A stretch of 64,000 nt of DNA from Miltoncostaea sp050249835 (GCA_050249835.1 JBFWPT010000007.1:30307-94306); one strand, 5' to 3'; counted from the stretch's first letter, positions 1 through 9,422 are shown. The notes: generated from the letters alone by a model not told the origin. A program made the numbers and translations.

Positions 1-2
1 CC

Positions 3-599
3 GTGGCATGGACGGACCTGCGCACCGTCCCGAACCCGCCGCGGTGTTATCCCAACCTCTCCGGTGGCCCGATCACCTGCGACTACGTGACCGGCTTCCG
101 GTACGTCAACGACGCGCTCTACCGGTCGCCGGGGGACGCGCGGGCCCGGACGCTGCCGCAGGCCGACGCGTTCGCGTGGTCACGGGGGATGGCCCTGGTC
201 GTGGAGTCGGACGACGGCTCCCGCGCCACCTATGTCTGCACCGCCGGCGCGGAGGGCGAGTGCGCCGTCCCGGTGGCCCAGAGCGCGACCCAGGCGCTGT
301 CCCAGCCGTCCGCGTCGCCCGACGGGCGCCGGATCGCGGTGGTCGCGACCCCGATCCCGGCGGAGGGCGCCGACCCCGCCACCAAGGGCGCGATCGTCAT
401 CCACGACGTGCGCACCGGCAGGCGGAAGGTCCTGACGCGGGGGCGGGCGGACAGCACCCCCGTCTTCTCCCCGGACGGCCGCCGCGTCGCCTTCAACCGC
501 GACGGCGGCGTCTGGGCCGTCCCGGTCACCGGCGGCCGGGCGCGGCTGATCGCCCCGAGGCTGACGCTCACCGGTCCCAGCTGGAGCCTCGCCCGCTGA
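3..599 (+). CDS. TolB-like beta-propeller (WD40/PD40) protein, 3' part
   Basis: The 198 codons read here contain at least two PD40-type blades, each with the SPDGRRxAF/V core (about residues 104-113 and 155-165), typical of TolB and other six-bladed propellers that act in the periplasm or at the cell surface. A GTG at position 3 could be a start, but the product is shorter than a full propeller and has no signal peptide, so the gene most likely begins left of the window. The stop at 599 faces a minus-strand frame that runs antisense under its 3' half. The exact substrate or partner is not visible. The assignment rests on the repeated SPDG motif only. Confidence 0.6.
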   Translation: MAWTDLRTVPNPPRCYPNLSGGPITCDYVTGFRYVNDALYRSPGDARARTLPQADAFAWSRGMALVVESDDGSRATYVCTAGAEGECAVPVAQSATQALSQPSASPDGRRIAVVATPIPAEGADPATKGAIVIHDVRTGRRKVLTRGRADSTPVFSPDGRRVAFNRDGGVWAVPVTGGRARLIAPRLTLTGPSWSLAR

Positions 600-1166
600 A
601 CCCCCCGGGGGCGGGGGCGGGGACGGACCGGCGGGGGGCGAGGACGGCGGGGGCGGCTGCGGCCTGAGCCACCGGCCCTCCCGGAACCACCGCCGCATCG
701 TCACCACCGACGGCGCCCGCGCCTCACCACGCGCAGCCCTCGCCCGGAGACGCGCGATCACCGAGGCCGGGGACTCCCCCGCCGCCCACGCGGCCTCCGC
801 CTCCCGCCGCAACTCCGGCCACGCATACGACCCACACAACGGCCGCTCAGGAACAGGCCCCACGATCCGCTTCCGATGCAGGTCCAGCGCCTTGTGGCGG
901 CGGGCCGTCAAACACCCCGCCCCCGCCCACACATGCATCAACGACACCACCAGATCCCGACCCACCCGCGACACCTGGAACGCCCGGTCCCGGTGCTCCT
1001 GGCACAGCCACACCTTCACCCCGCAGGGAAGATGCAACTCCGCCCGCGGCCCAACGCCGGGGCCGACGCAGATCACACACGGCGGCCGGTTCCCCAGCCT
1101 GGCCCCCTTGTAGAGACTCCTCGCCACCCCCCGAGCGTCACCCAGAGGTGTGTGACGGATCGACAC
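180..1166 (-). CDS. Unrecognised Cys-rich protein with C-terminal helical (HTH-like) segment; 3' end uncertain
   Basis: From a GTG at 1166 the frame encodes an N-terminal Cys-containing segment (CVIC near residue 32 and further cysteines in the LPCG and WLCQ contexts), compatible with a small zinc ribbon. A basic segment (ARRHKALDLHRKR) follows, then a helical region with a SVVTMRRWFREGRW motif that resembles a helix-turn-helix, and a Pro-rich tail. I do not recognise the family. The frame stays open to 180, but its last 140 codons lie antisense to the beta-propeller gene and look non-coding; the real protein may end near 600 through an unseen frameshift, or may simply overlap. The region 600-1166 holds no better frame. 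A role in DNA binding is only a guess. Confidence 0.4.
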   Translation of the reverse strand: MSIRHTPLGDARGVARSLYKGARLGNRPPCVICVGPGVGPRAELHLPCGVKVWLCQEHRDRAFQVSRVGRDLVVSLMHVWAGAGCLTARRHKALDLHRKRIVGPVPERPLCGSYAWPELRREAEAAWAAGESPASVIARLRARAARGEARAPSVVTMRRWFREGRWLRPQPPPPSSPPAGPSPPPPPGGSAGEAPAGTGERQPRGDQPRPAAGDRDGPDAAVAVEGDAAAVRGEDGGAVRPPPRQDLPPAGAHVVDDDRALGGGVGALRRDRGRDHRDPAPVGRRGRLGQRLGRALGHRDGALALRAGGADIGGAGAVVRLHDQGHPP

Positions 1167-1171
1167 CGAGG

Positions 1172-1189
1172 CGTCACGGGACTGTGACG
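1172..1189. promoter_or_regulatory. Inverted repeat CGTCAC-N6-GTGACG upstream of the minus-strand gene
   Basis: A perfect 6-bp inverted repeat with a 6-bp spacer sits 6 bp upstream of the GTG at 1166, with an extra GTGACGG copy at 1152. The position suits an operator. No regulator can be assigned. Confidence 0.35.
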
Positions 1190-1232
1190 GCCGTGTGCCG
1201 TGTCCCTCGCGATTGATCGCAGGCCCTGCGAC

Positions 1233-1246
1233 CAAGTGATCGTCGA
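1233..1246 (+). repeat. Short repeat, copy 1 (CAAGTGATCGTCGA)
   Basis: This 14-mer is identical to 2944-2957, and both copies are followed 4 nt later by AACCGG. It lies between glcF and the Cys-rich gene. Confidence 0.5.
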
Positions 1247-1270
1247 CCCCAACCGGGGAGGCGGGCGGGA

Positions 1271-2476
1271 TCAGTCCGGGGAGAGGAGCTCCGCGGGGTG
1301 GGCGACCCGGACGTCGGCGCCGATCTCGCGGAGGCCGGCGGCGATCTGGATGGCGCAGCCCGAGTTCGCGACCGCCACCACGGGGGCGCCGGTGGCGGCG
1401 ATCGCCTCGGCCTTCTGCCTCCGCAGCTCCCCGGACATCTCGGGCTGGAGGACGCTGTAGAGCCCGGCGGCGCCGCAGCAGCGGCCGCCGTCGCCCAGGT
1501 CCACGCAGTCGGCGCCGGCGTCGCGGAGCATCGCCCGCGGCTCGATCCGCTGGGCGTGGAGGTGGTGGCAGCAGTCGTGGACCGCGACGGTGCCGAGGGC
1601 GCGGTCGCGGGGCGGCGGGGTGAGCTCGATCAGGTCGCGCGTCATGTGGGCGACCCGCTCCGCGCGCTCCGCCCAGCCGGGCTCGCCGACGAGGAGCTCG
1701 CCGTAGGTCTTCACGTGAGCGGAGCAGCCGGACCCGTTCACGACGACGACCTCGCCGGACTCCATCTCCCGGATCCGCTGCTTCGCGAGCTTGCGGGCCG
1801 TGGCGGGCTGGCCGTAGTGCATCGCCAGGGCGCCGCAGCACCCGCCGGCCCTGGTCCGCTCGGCCCGGTAGCCGGCGTCGGCCACCACACGCATCGTCGC
1901 GCGCTGGACCGGCCGGAACGCCACGTCCATCACGCATCCGGAGAGGACCTTCGCGACGGGGCCGTTGCCGAGGGTCGCCGGGATCGGCGTGCGGAGCTCG
2001 GTGATCGATGCCGGCGGGGTGGACGTGCGCTGCGCGGCGGGGGCGAGGCGGTCGAGGCGCAGGGCGCGCGCCACCGCGAGGGCCCAGCCGGCGGCGAACA
2101 CCAGGCGCGGCCGCGGCAGCAGGCCGGTCAGGGCGACCTTCCGGACGCCCCGGGCGGGGGCCGGGCGGGTCGGCTCGGCCTGGGCGCGGGCCCCCTCGAT
2201 CATGCGCCCGAACGGCACGCCGCTGGGGCACGCCGCCTCGCAGGCGCGGCAGGCGAGGCACTCGTCCATCATCGTCGTGAAGGACGCGTCCACCTCGGCG
2301 AGGCCCTCCTCCACCGCCCGCATCGCGGCGATCCGGCCGCGCGGTGACGCCGTCTCGCGCCCGGTGAGGCGGAACGTGGGGCAGTGCGGCAGGCAGAGCC
2401 CGCACGACACGCACTTCACCACGTCCTCCTCGGCCGGCGCGAGACGCGCCGGGTCCCATCCGGGTCTCGGTGTCAC
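1271..2476 (-). CDS. glcF: Glycolate oxidase iron-sulfur subunit GlcF
   Basis: A 401-residue protein with two N-terminal ferredoxin-type 4Fe-4S motifs, Cys22/25/28/32 and Cys73/76/79/83, followed by two CCG-type cysteine-rich domains (CCGAL near the middle and CCGAAG near the C-terminus). This is the standard layout of GlcF and LutA/HdrD-like subunits, which pass electrons from the flavoprotein subunits to the membrane quinone pool. The GTG start at 2476 overlaps the glcE stop by 4 bp (GTGA), so translation is coupled. A GTG two codons upstream is possible but less favoured. It is the third gene of the glcD-glcE-glcF operon, and all three subunits are present and full length. Confidence 0.9.
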   Translation of the reverse strand: MTPRPGWDPARLAPAEEDVVKCVSCGLCLPHCPTFRLTGRETASPRGRIAAMRAVEEGLAEVDASFTTMMDECLACRACEAACPSGVPFGRMIEGARAQAEPTRPAPARGVRKVALTGLLPRPRLVFAAGWALAVARALRLDRLAPAAQRTSTPPASITELRTPIPATLGNGPVAKVLSGCVMDVAFRPVQRATMRVVADAGYRAERTRAGGCCGALAMHYGQPATARKLAKQRIREMESGEVVVVNGSGCSAHVKTYGELLVGEPGWAERAERVAHMTRDLIELTPPPRDRALGTVAVHDCCHHLHAQRIEPRAMLRDAGADCVDLGDGGRCCGAAGLYSVLQPEMSGELRRQKAEAIAATGAPVVAVANSGCAIQIAAGLREIGADVRVAHPAELLSPD

Positions 2477-3585
2477 GGCCACGGGACCAGCCTCCGGTTC
2501 AGGATCCCCGCCGGGTCGAACGCGTCCCGCAGCCGGCGCATCAGGTGGACCCCGGGGGGCGGGGGACCCCACGGGTCGTCGCGCATCGCGTCCGGGGCGT
2601 CCCGCACCTGGGCGTGCCCGCCGAGGGCCGCCGCCCAGCCGCGCACGAGGCCGACCCCGGCGGCGTCGGCTACGGCGACGAGGCAGATGCCGACGCCCAT
2701 CCATGCCTCGTAGGGCAGCCCGGCGTCCTCCAGCCGCGCGGCCAGCTCGCCGAGGCGCGGCGGCGGGACGCCGGCCTCCACGATCCCGGTGCCCTCCGGC
2801 TCGGGCGGGGCCTCCCCCGCGCTCATCCCGACGGGCGGGCGAACGTCGTCGGGGGGGCCCGCCAGCTCCACGTCGAGGCGTCCGGGGGTGAGCAGGACGG
2901 CCACGGGGCGGCCGAACGCTCGCTCGACCTGACCCCCCTCGATCAAGTGATCGTCGAGCGAACCGGAGGGGGCGAGGCCCAGCAGGTGCCGGCCGAGCTC
3001 GAGGCGCTCGGCGAGGGGGGCCTCCAGGCCGAACCAGCCCTGGGCGGCGGGGACGGGCCAGAGCTTCAGGGTGACCTGGGTGATGACGCCGAGGGTGCCG
3101 TGGGCGCCGACGGCGAGACGGGGGAGGTCGAAGCCGGAGACCCCTTTCACGGTGCGGCCGCCAGCGGTGACGAGGCGGCCGTCGCCGGTGGCGACCACCA
3201 TCTGGAGAACCGAGTCTCGGACGGGGCCCGAGCGCAGCCGGGCGCGCGACGAGGAGGCGGTGGCGAGCACGCCCCCGACGGTGGAGCCGGGGCGGATCTG
3301 CGCCTGGGGCCACGCCTGGCCGGCGCTCGCGGCGAGGGCTGCGGCGTCGGCGGCGGGCATCCCCGCCTCCACGGTGAGCGTGAGGTCCTCCGGCTCGTGC
3401 GCGATCACTTGATCGAGGCCCCGGGTGTTCAGTGATAGATCACCCCCGTCCGGGGCCGGCGGCCGTCCGGATCGTGAGCGGGTACCGCCGCCCACGATCT
3501 CGACGGGGGTCCCCGCGACGCTCGCCTCGCGCAGGGCCGCCGCCAGCTCCTCCTGGCTCCCGGGGGAGAGGGCGGCCGGGGTCAC
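2473..3585 (-). CDS. glcE: Glycolate oxidase FAD-binding subunit GlcE
   Basis: A 370-residue FAD-binding (PCMH-type) protein. The N-terminal nucleotide-binding segment carries VGGGTRSRSG at about residues 31-40, and the LTVEAGM and GGVLA motifs of the family follow. GlcE is the second flavoprotein subunit of glycolate dehydrogenase, lacking the full C-terminal domain of GlcD, and works at the inner face of the membrane with GlcD and GlcF to oxidise glycolate to glyoxylate. It starts at a GTG overlapping the glcD stop (GTGA) and overlaps glcF by 4 bp. Two inverted copies of a 16-bp sequence (2938-2953 and 3402-3417) lie inside it. Confidence 0.88.
   Translation of the reverse strand: MTPAALSPGSQEELAAALREASVAGTPVEIVGGGTRSRSGRPPAPDGGDLSLNTRGLDQVIAHEPEDLTLTVEAGMPAADAAALAASAGQAWPQAQIRPGSTVGGVLATASSSRARLRSGPVRDSVLQMVVATGDGRLVTAGGRTVKGVSGFDLPRLAVGAHGTLGVITQVTLKLWPVPAAQGWFGLEAPLAERLELGRHLLGLAPSGSLDDHLIEGGQVERAFGRPVAVLLTPGRLDVELAGPPDDVRPPVGMSAGEAPPEPEGTGIVEAGVPPPRLGELAARLEDAGLPYEAWMGVGICLVAVADAAGVGLVRGWAAALGGHAQVRDAPDAMRDDPWGPPPPGVHLMRRLRDAFDPAGILNRRLVPWP
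2938..2953 (+). repeat. Short repeat, copy 2 (CTCGATCAAGTGATCG)
   Basis: This 16-mer occurs again in the opposite orientation at 3402-3417, both inside glcE. It is nearly palindromic (GATCA-AG-TGATC). In the coding frame it reads as part of LDDHLIE, so it is also coding sequence. Confidence 0.5.
3402..3417 (-). repeat. Short repeat, copy 3 (inverted relative to copy 2)
   Basis: Read on the minus strand this is the same 16-mer as copy 2 and encodes LDQVI of GlcE. The three copies span 2.2 kb and are not seen elsewhere in the window. Confidence 0.5.
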
Positions 3586-5027
3586 AGCCAGGTCCCGGGC
3601 GGCAGGGACCCGGCATCGAGCACCAGCTCGCCACAGCGGCTGCCGAGCGGGAGGACCTTCGCCGGGTTCATCCGGCCGTCGGGGTCGAAGGCGTCCCGGG
3701 CCCGCGCCTGGGCGTCGAGATCGACGGCGCTGAAGGTGAGCGGCATGAAGTCGCGCTTCTCCAGCCCGATGCCGTGCTCGCCGGAGAGCACGCCGCCCAC
3801 CGCGACACACGCCTCGATGATCTTCGTCCCGGCGGCGTGGACGCGCTCCACCTGCTCGGCGTCCCGCCGGTCGAAGGCGATGAGGGGGTGGAGGTTGCCG
3901 TCCCCGGCGTGGAAGACGTTCATGATCACCAGGTCGAACTCGGCGGCGATCTCCCCGATGCGCTCCAGGATCGGCACGAGCTGGGTGCGCGGCACGACGC
4001 AGTCGTGGAGGTAGTAGTTCGGCGCCACCCGGGCCACCGCGCCGAAGGCGCTCTTGCGCGCCTTCCAGAACAGGGCGCGCTCGGCCTCGTCGCGGGCGAC
4101 GCGCACCTGCCGCGCGCCGGTGCGGGCGCCCACCTCCTCCACCACCGCCACGTGGGCGGCCACCTCGGCCGGGGTGCCGTCCACCTCCACCAGCAGCATC
4201 GCCGCCGCGTCGACCGGCAGGTCGGCGTGGACGAACGCCTCCACGGCGATCGTCATCGTGCGGTCCATCATCTCCATCGCCGCCGGGATGACCCCGCCTC
4301 CGATGATCCCGCCCACCGCCTCGCCGGCCTGCCGCACGGTGGGGAAGTCGAGGAGCATCGTGCGCACCTCGGCCGGGCTGCGCATCAGGCGCACCGTCAC
4401 CTCGGTCACGATCCCGAGGGTCCCCTCGCCGCCCACCACGAAGCCGCGCAGGTCGTACCCCGGCGGGTCGGGGGCCGTGCCGCCCAGCCGTAGCACCTCG
4501 CCGTCGGCCAGGACGATCTCCATCCCCAGGACGTGCTGCGCCGTCACCCCGGACGCGAGGCAGTGGGGCCCGCCGGCGTTCGTCGCCACGTTGCCGCCGA
4601 TCGAGCACGCCTGCTGGCTCGACGGGTCGGGCGCGTAGTGGAGGCCCAGGTGGCGCACGGCCGTGGACAGGTCGAGGTTCAGCACCCCCGGCTCCACCCG
4701 GGCGCACGGGACCTCGGGGTCGACCTGGAGGATCCGGCGCATGCGGGCGACGGAGATCACCACCGCCCCCTCGAGCGGCACGGCGCCCCCGCAGAGCCCG
4801 GTCCCGGACCCGCGCGGCACCACCGCCAGGTCGAGCTCCGCGGCCAGCCGGACGCACGCGGCCACCTCGGCCGTCGTCTCGGGCAGCACCACCAGGCCGC
4901 ACTCGCCCTCGGCGATCGAGCCGTCGCGCGCGTAGAGACGCCGCTCCAGCGGGTGGTCGATCACGCGGCCGGGATCGAGGACCCGCTCGAAGCGCTCCCG
5001 CAGGGTGCTCACGGGGACGGTCGCCAC
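3582..5027 (-). CDS. glcD: Glycolate oxidase FAD-linked subunit GlcD
   Basis: A 481-residue FAD-linked oxidase of the GlcD/D-lactate dehydrogenase family. The PCMH flavin-binding loop is visible at residues 71-81 (PRGSGTGLCGG), with the conserved GGNVATNAGGPHC segment, and the C-terminal FAD-oxidase_C domain carries HAGDGNLHPL and the SGEHGIG motif. It catalyses the oxidation of glycolate (or another 2-hydroxy acid) with GlcE and GlcF. The GTG start at 5027 lies 7 nt after a TAGCCT -10 box, so the mRNA is probably leaderless. It is the first gene of the glc operon; a regulator such as GlcC is not adjacent. Confidence 0.92.
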   Translation of the reverse strand: MATVPVSTLRERFERVLDPGRVIDHPLERRLYARDGSIAEGECGLVVLPETTAEVAACVRLAAELDLAVVPRGSGTGLCGGAVPLEGAVVISVARMRRILQVDPEVPCARVEPGVLNLDLSTAVRHLGLHYAPDPSSQQACSIGGNVATNAGGPHCLASGVTAQHVLGMEIVLADGEVLRLGGTAPDPPGYDLRGFVVGGEGTLGIVTEVTVRLMRSPAEVRTMLLDFPTVRQAGEAVGGIIGGGVIPAAMEMMDRTMTIAVEAFVHADLPVDAAAMLLVEVDGTPAEVAAHVAVVEEVGARTGARQVRVARDEAERALFWKARKSAFGAVARVAPNYYLHDCVVPRTQLVPILERIGEIAAEFDLVIMNVFHAGDGNLHPLIAFDRRDAEQVERVHAAGTKIIEACVAVGGVLSGEHGIGLEKRDFMPLTFSAVDLDAQARARDAFDPDGRMNPAKVLPLGSRCGELVLDAGSLPPGTWL

Positions 5028-5034
5028 CCTGGCG

Positions 5035-5040
5035 AGGCTA
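5035..5040 (-). promoter_or_regulatory. -10 box TAGCCT of glcDEF, leaderless
   Basis: On the minus strand TAGCCT is followed by 7 nt and then the GTG of glcD, so transcription should begin at or next to the start codon. No -35 consensus is evident at 17-18 bp. Confidence 0.5.
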
Positions 5041-5066
5041 CCTCACGCCGCCCGCGCCGTGCCGGG

Positions 5067-6338
5067 TCATGCGATCGGGGGGACCCCGTCGGCCGTCACG
5101 CCGGGACCGGGCCGGCCCTCCAGCACCGCCGCCGCGGCCCGCTCGCCGCCCTCGATCGCCTCGATCACCGCCGACCCCGGCGCCAGGTGGATGCCGCCCA
5201 GCTCCGCGAGCCACAGCGCCGGGGCGCGCACGGCGGCCATCTGCCCGAGATCGGCCAGCGGATACGCGCGCGGGATCCGCAGCACCTCGAGCAGCGTGGC
5301 CGCGGCCGGGTCGTCCAGCAGGCCGAGGGGGTCGGCCAGCGCCCGCGCGCACGCGGCGGCCAGATCCGGGTCGCCGAGCGACCACACCGGGTCGTCGACC
5401 GTCGCCGAGCAGTAGCACTCCAGCCCGACGACGGTGCGGCCGGGCGGCGCCACGCCGGGGCTCCAGTTGACCGGCTCGAACATGCGCGCGAACGGGACGG
5501 CGGGATCGTCCACCTGGATCCAGGGCTCCTCCGTCAGCCGCTCGCGGTCGAGGACGAGGTAGACGATCGCGACGGCGCGCATCCGGAAGCCGCGCGTGGT
5601 GGCCCCCGGCGGGGCGGGGGACAGCAGCCTCGCCGCGGCGCCCGCGGGCATCGCCACGACCGCGTCGGGCGCCTCGACCCGCACGGGGCCGGTCGCGCCC
5701 GCCAGGCGCACGGCGGCGAACCGCCCGTCGGGCACCTCGATCTCGTCGGCGGCGGTCCCCGTCTTCACCCGGGCGCCCGCGGCCGTGGCCGCCGCCGCCA
5801 TCGCGTCCATCAGGCGCCCGATGCCGCCCACCGGGAACACGAACCCGTCCGGGGCCGCCTGGTCCTCCAGCAGCCGGCGGGCGCGCTCGCCGGGGATGCG
5901 CTCCAGGGGCAGGCCGTCGACCTTCTCCAGGTACGGGCGCATCACCCGGTCCGTGAAGGACGCGCCGAACCGCGCGCCCAGCTCGCCGTAGGCCGTCTCG
6001 TCGCGGGCCACCGCGTCGCCGATCACCCCCGGCCGCTGGTCGAGGTAGCGCCCGCGCACCACCCGCCCGTCGCGGACGCAGGAGACCGGGCGGTCGACCC
6101 GGTGCAGCGCCCCGTCCATGAGATCCTCGAGCCAGGCCATCCGGGCCGGGTCGCGGACGAACGGGATGTGCCCGCCCACGTCGTAGGCGAAGCCGTCCCG
6201 GCGGTGGGTGACGCAGAGGCCCCCCACGACGCGCGCGGGATCGGCCACCAGCACGCTGGCGCCCTCACGGGACAGGGCGAGCGCGGCGCCGAGGCCGGCC
6301 GGCCCGGCGCCCAGCACCACGGCGTCGACGTCGTTCAT
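5067..6338 (-). CDS. FAD-dependent oxidoreductase (protoporphyrinogen oxidase/amine oxidase-like)
   Basis: A 423-residue flavoprotein with an N-terminal Rossmann FAD motif (VLGAGPAG, residues 8-15), an ADPARVVGG segment that resembles the second dinucleotide-binding strand, and a VGGIGRLMDAM motif common in HemY, carotene desaturase and UDP-galactopyranose mutase-like oxidoreductases. The substrate cannot be read from sequence; heme-pathway or polyprenyl/sugar substrates are both possible. The ATG at 6338 is preceded by GGAGGG at about 10 nt. It is divergent from the ctaB cluster and follows a different promoter from glcDEF. It is not a strong enough match to name as HemG/HemY. Confidence 0.7.
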   Translation of the reverse strand: MNDVDAVVLGAGPAGLGAALALSREGASVLVADPARVVGGLCVTHRRDGFAYDVGGHIPFVRDPARMAWLEDLMDGALHRVDRPVSCVRDGRVVRGRYLDQRPGVIGDAVARDETAYGELGARFGASFTDRVMRPYLEKVDGLPLERIPGERARRLLEDQAAPDGFVFPVGGIGRLMDAMAAAATAAGARVKTGTAADEIEVPDGRFAAVRLAGATGPVRVEAPDAVVAMPAGAAARLLSPAPPGATTRGFRMRAVAIVYLVLDRERLTEEPWIQVDDPAVPFARMFEPVNWSPGVAPPGRTVVGLECYCSATVDDPVWSLGDPDLAAACARALADPLGLLDDPAAATLLEVLRIPRAYPLADLGQMAAVRAPALWLAELGGIHLAPGSAVIEAIEGGERAAAAVLEGRPGPGVTADGVPPIA

Positions 6339-6457
6339 CGGGGACGAACCCTCCGACGGCCCGGCGGGCCACGTCAACACGCCCCGTCGGTACGACCGTC
6401 ACGGGTGCCGATCGCGGGTACTGGGCTATGCTCGCGGGCGGTGGGCGTCCGGGGGAC

Positions 6458-6642
6458 ATGGCCGTGAGGGTGGCCGCGCTGCTGATCGCGGCGCTGCTCG
6501 CCGTGCCCGCGTCGATCGCCCTGCTGCGGCCGCGCCGCGCGCCGGACAGCCCCTCCGACGCGCCCCGCCGGCGCCTCGACGCCGTCTGGGCGGTCGCCCC
6601 GATCGCCCTGCTCGCGGTCCTCGCCGCCTTCTCGATCGCCGC

Positions 6643-6646
<4 letters not shown>
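6458..6646 (+). CDS. Small two-helix membrane protein upstream of ctaB
   Basis: A 62-residue protein with two predicted transmembrane helices (about residues 4-20 and 43-60) joined by a basic loop with RPRRAPDSP. It overlaps ctaB by 4 bp (GTGA), so it belongs to the oxidase assembly cluster. The start is uncertain: ATG 6458 follows GGGGGA very closely, an in-frame GTG lies at 6464, and an in-frame ATG also lies at 6428. A TATGCT box at 6425-6430 may be the -10 element. The family is not recognised; the position suggests a minor oxidase-associated subunit, which is inference. Confidence 0.55.
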
Positions 6647-7539
<893 letters not shown>

Positions 7540-7548
7540 TTACGTCTG

Positions 7549-8787
7549 ATGGGCCCCGACCGGAGCGCATCATCGCGAGGGCCGGGCTTCCTGCTCTCCC
7601 CGCTCGGGATCGTCTTCATGACGGTCGTGATCGACCTGGTCGGCTTCGGGATCGTCCTGCCGATCCTGCCGCTGTGGGCCGAGACCTTCGGCGCCTCGCC
7701 GGTCCAGATCGGTCTCATCACCGCCTCGTACGCGGTCATGCAGCTCCTGTTCGCCCCGGTCTGGGGGCGCGTCTCGGACCGCGTCGGCCGCCGGCCGGTC
7801 ATCCTGGTGTCGCTCGCGGGCAGCGCGGTCGCCGCCCTTCTGATCGGGTTGGCGGGAACGTTGCTGGTCCTGTTCCTCGCCCGGATCCTCCAGGGCATCG
7901 CCGGCGCCTCCTACGCCGCGGCCCAGGCCTACGTCGCCGACGTGACCACCCGCGAGGAGCGCGCGAAGGGCATGGGGATGATCGGCGCCGCCTTCGGCCT
8001 GGGCTTCGTGCTCGGGCCGGCGATCGGCGCCCTGTTCTCGTCGGTCGACGAGCGGCTCCCGTTCTTCGTCGCCGCCGGCCTCGCCGCGGCGAACCTGGTG
8101 CTCGCGTGGCTGCGCCTCCCCGAGTCCCGGAAGCAGGGGGCGGCCGCCGCCCCCGTGCCGCGGGCGAGCGTCCTGCGGCGGGCCCTCTCCAGCCCCGACC
8201 TCGCGCCGCTCGTGTGGTTGTCGTTCGTCGCCACGCTCGCGTTCGTCGGGATGGAGTCGACGTTCGCCCTCTTCGGCGAGCGGCGGTTCGACTACAGCAC
8301 CGCCCAGATCGGGCTGCTGTTCGTCTACATCGGGGTGCTCACGGTGATCGGCCAGGGCTTCCTGGTGGGGCGCCTCGTCGAGCGCTGGGGGGAGGGGCGC
8401 GTGCTGGTCGGGGGCCTGGCCGGCACCGCCGGCGGCCTGCTGGCCGTGGCCGTCGCGCGCGACCTCTGGGTGCTGCTGCCGGGGCTCGCCCTCCTCGCGG
8501 TGGCGTCCGGGCTGGTCTTCTCCACGACGACCGCGCTCATCTCGCTCGCCTCGGGCGAGGACGAGCAGGGCGCCACCCTCGGGCTGACCGCGTCGGTCGG
8601 CGGGGCGGCGAGGATCATCGCCCCGCTCGCGGCGACGGCCCTCTTCCAGCACGCCGGCATCGCCGTGCCGCTGGTGGCGGGCGCGGCCCTCATGGCCCTC
8701 TGCGCCGCCGCGGCGGCCGTCCGCCTGAGCGGGCCGGCGTCGCCGCGCTCGACGGGCTCGCCCCTCAGCCGCTCCAGTCGGTCGTGA
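7549..8787 (+). CDS. MFS transporter (TetA-like drug/proton antiporter family)
   Basis: A 412-residue, 12-helix major facilitator. Motif A of the drug:H+ antiporter-1 group is present in loop 2-3 (G73-RVSDRVGRR-82), and helix 5 has the GLGFVLGPAIG motif C of antiporters. It begins 9 nt after the ctaB stop and may be co-transcribed with it. The substrate is unknown. Its 3' end overlaps the convergent OsmC gene by 23 bp. A weak TAGTTA box lies 6 nt before the ATG, but its last base is wrong for a -10 element. Confidence 0.82.
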   Translation: MGPDRSASSRGPGFLLSPLGIVFMTVVIDLVGFGIVLPILPLWAETFGASPVQIGLITASYAVMQLLFAPVWGRVSDRVGRRPVILVSLAGSAVAALLIGLAGTLLVLFLARILQGIAGASYAAAQAYVADVTTREERAKGMGMIGAAFGLGFVLGPAIGALFSSVDERLPFFVAAGLAAANLVLAWLRLPESRKQGAAAAPVPRASVLRRALSSPDLAPLVWLSFVATLAFVGMESTFALFGERRFDYSTAQIGLLFVYIGVLTVIGQGFLVGRLVERWGEGRVLVGGLAGTAGGLLAVAVARDLWVLLPGLALLAVASGLVFSTTTALISLASGEDEQGATLGLTASVGGAARIIAPLAATALFQHAGIAVPLVAGAALMALCAAAAAVRLSGPASPRSTGSPLSRSSRS

Positions 8788-9265
8788 TCCGGGGCGGGCT
8801 CAGCAGGGTCTGCATCACCACGCAGTAGCGCTCGGTCGCGCGGGCCAGCCCGGCCCGGTCCTCCTCGCCCAGGGACGGCGCGTCGATCTCGAAGCGCAGG
8901 CGGATCTCCTCGAAGCCGACGGGGACGTCCCGCCGGGTGCCGAGCGTCCCCTGCAGGTCGAGGTCCCCCTCGGCGCTCACGGCGATCCGGTCGACCGGCA
9001 GCCCGCGGGCCGCCGCGACCATCTGGCAGGTCACCTGGGCGCACGCCGCCAGGGCGCCCAGCAGCAGGTCGCCCGAGCACGCCGCGGTGCCCGGGCCGCC
9101 GACGCCCGGGTGCGCCTCGGCCGCGTGGATGGCGCGCCCGGCCTCCACCGAGCAGGAGACGGGCACCTCCCCGGGCACCCCGTCGGCCCGGAGCGTGATC
9201 CGCGAGCTGGCGGGGTCGGCGCGGTACCTCTCCCGGATGGGCGCCTGCAGCGATCGGATGTCCAC
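8765..9265 (-). CDS. OsmC family protein
   Basis: A 166-residue OsmC/Ohr-fold protein with the family layout: an N-terminal strand segment, a Cys in the PVSCSVEAG strand and the helical AACSGDLLLGALAACAQ segment with further cysteines. OsmC proteins are thiol peroxidases that reduce organic hydroperoxides in the cytoplasm, but many members have no tested activity. The start is GTG 9265, because a GAGGAGG ribosome site lies 5 nt upstream; an upstream ATG at 9316 is less supported. It is divergent from the cytochrome oxidase operon and convergent with the MFS gene. Confidence 0.8.
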   Translation of the reverse strand: MDIRSLQAPIRERYRADPASSRITLRADGVPGEVPVSCSVEAGRAIHAAEAHPGVGGPGTAACSGDLLLGALAACAQVTCQMVAAARGLPVDRIAVSAEGDLDLQGTLGTRRDVPVGFEEIRLRFEIDAPSLGEEDRAGLARATERYCVVMQTLLSPPRITTDWSG

Positions 9266-9422
9266 GATCCCTCCTCGGACGGGCGGGCGGCGGGCGCCCC
9301 CGCTCGCGCCGATCATCCCCCCGCGCGGGCCTCCGGCGCCACGCCCGCGATGGGGCCGGACGCCCGTCCGCCAGGGACGTCTGACCCGCTCGCGCTCCCC
9401 CCGGGGCGCGGAGGCTGCGTGA

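Noticed and set aside
6441..6467. Short leaderless frame at GTG 6441 after TATGCT
   Set aside because: It ends after eight codons and shows no conservation signal. The two-helix protein is in another frame.
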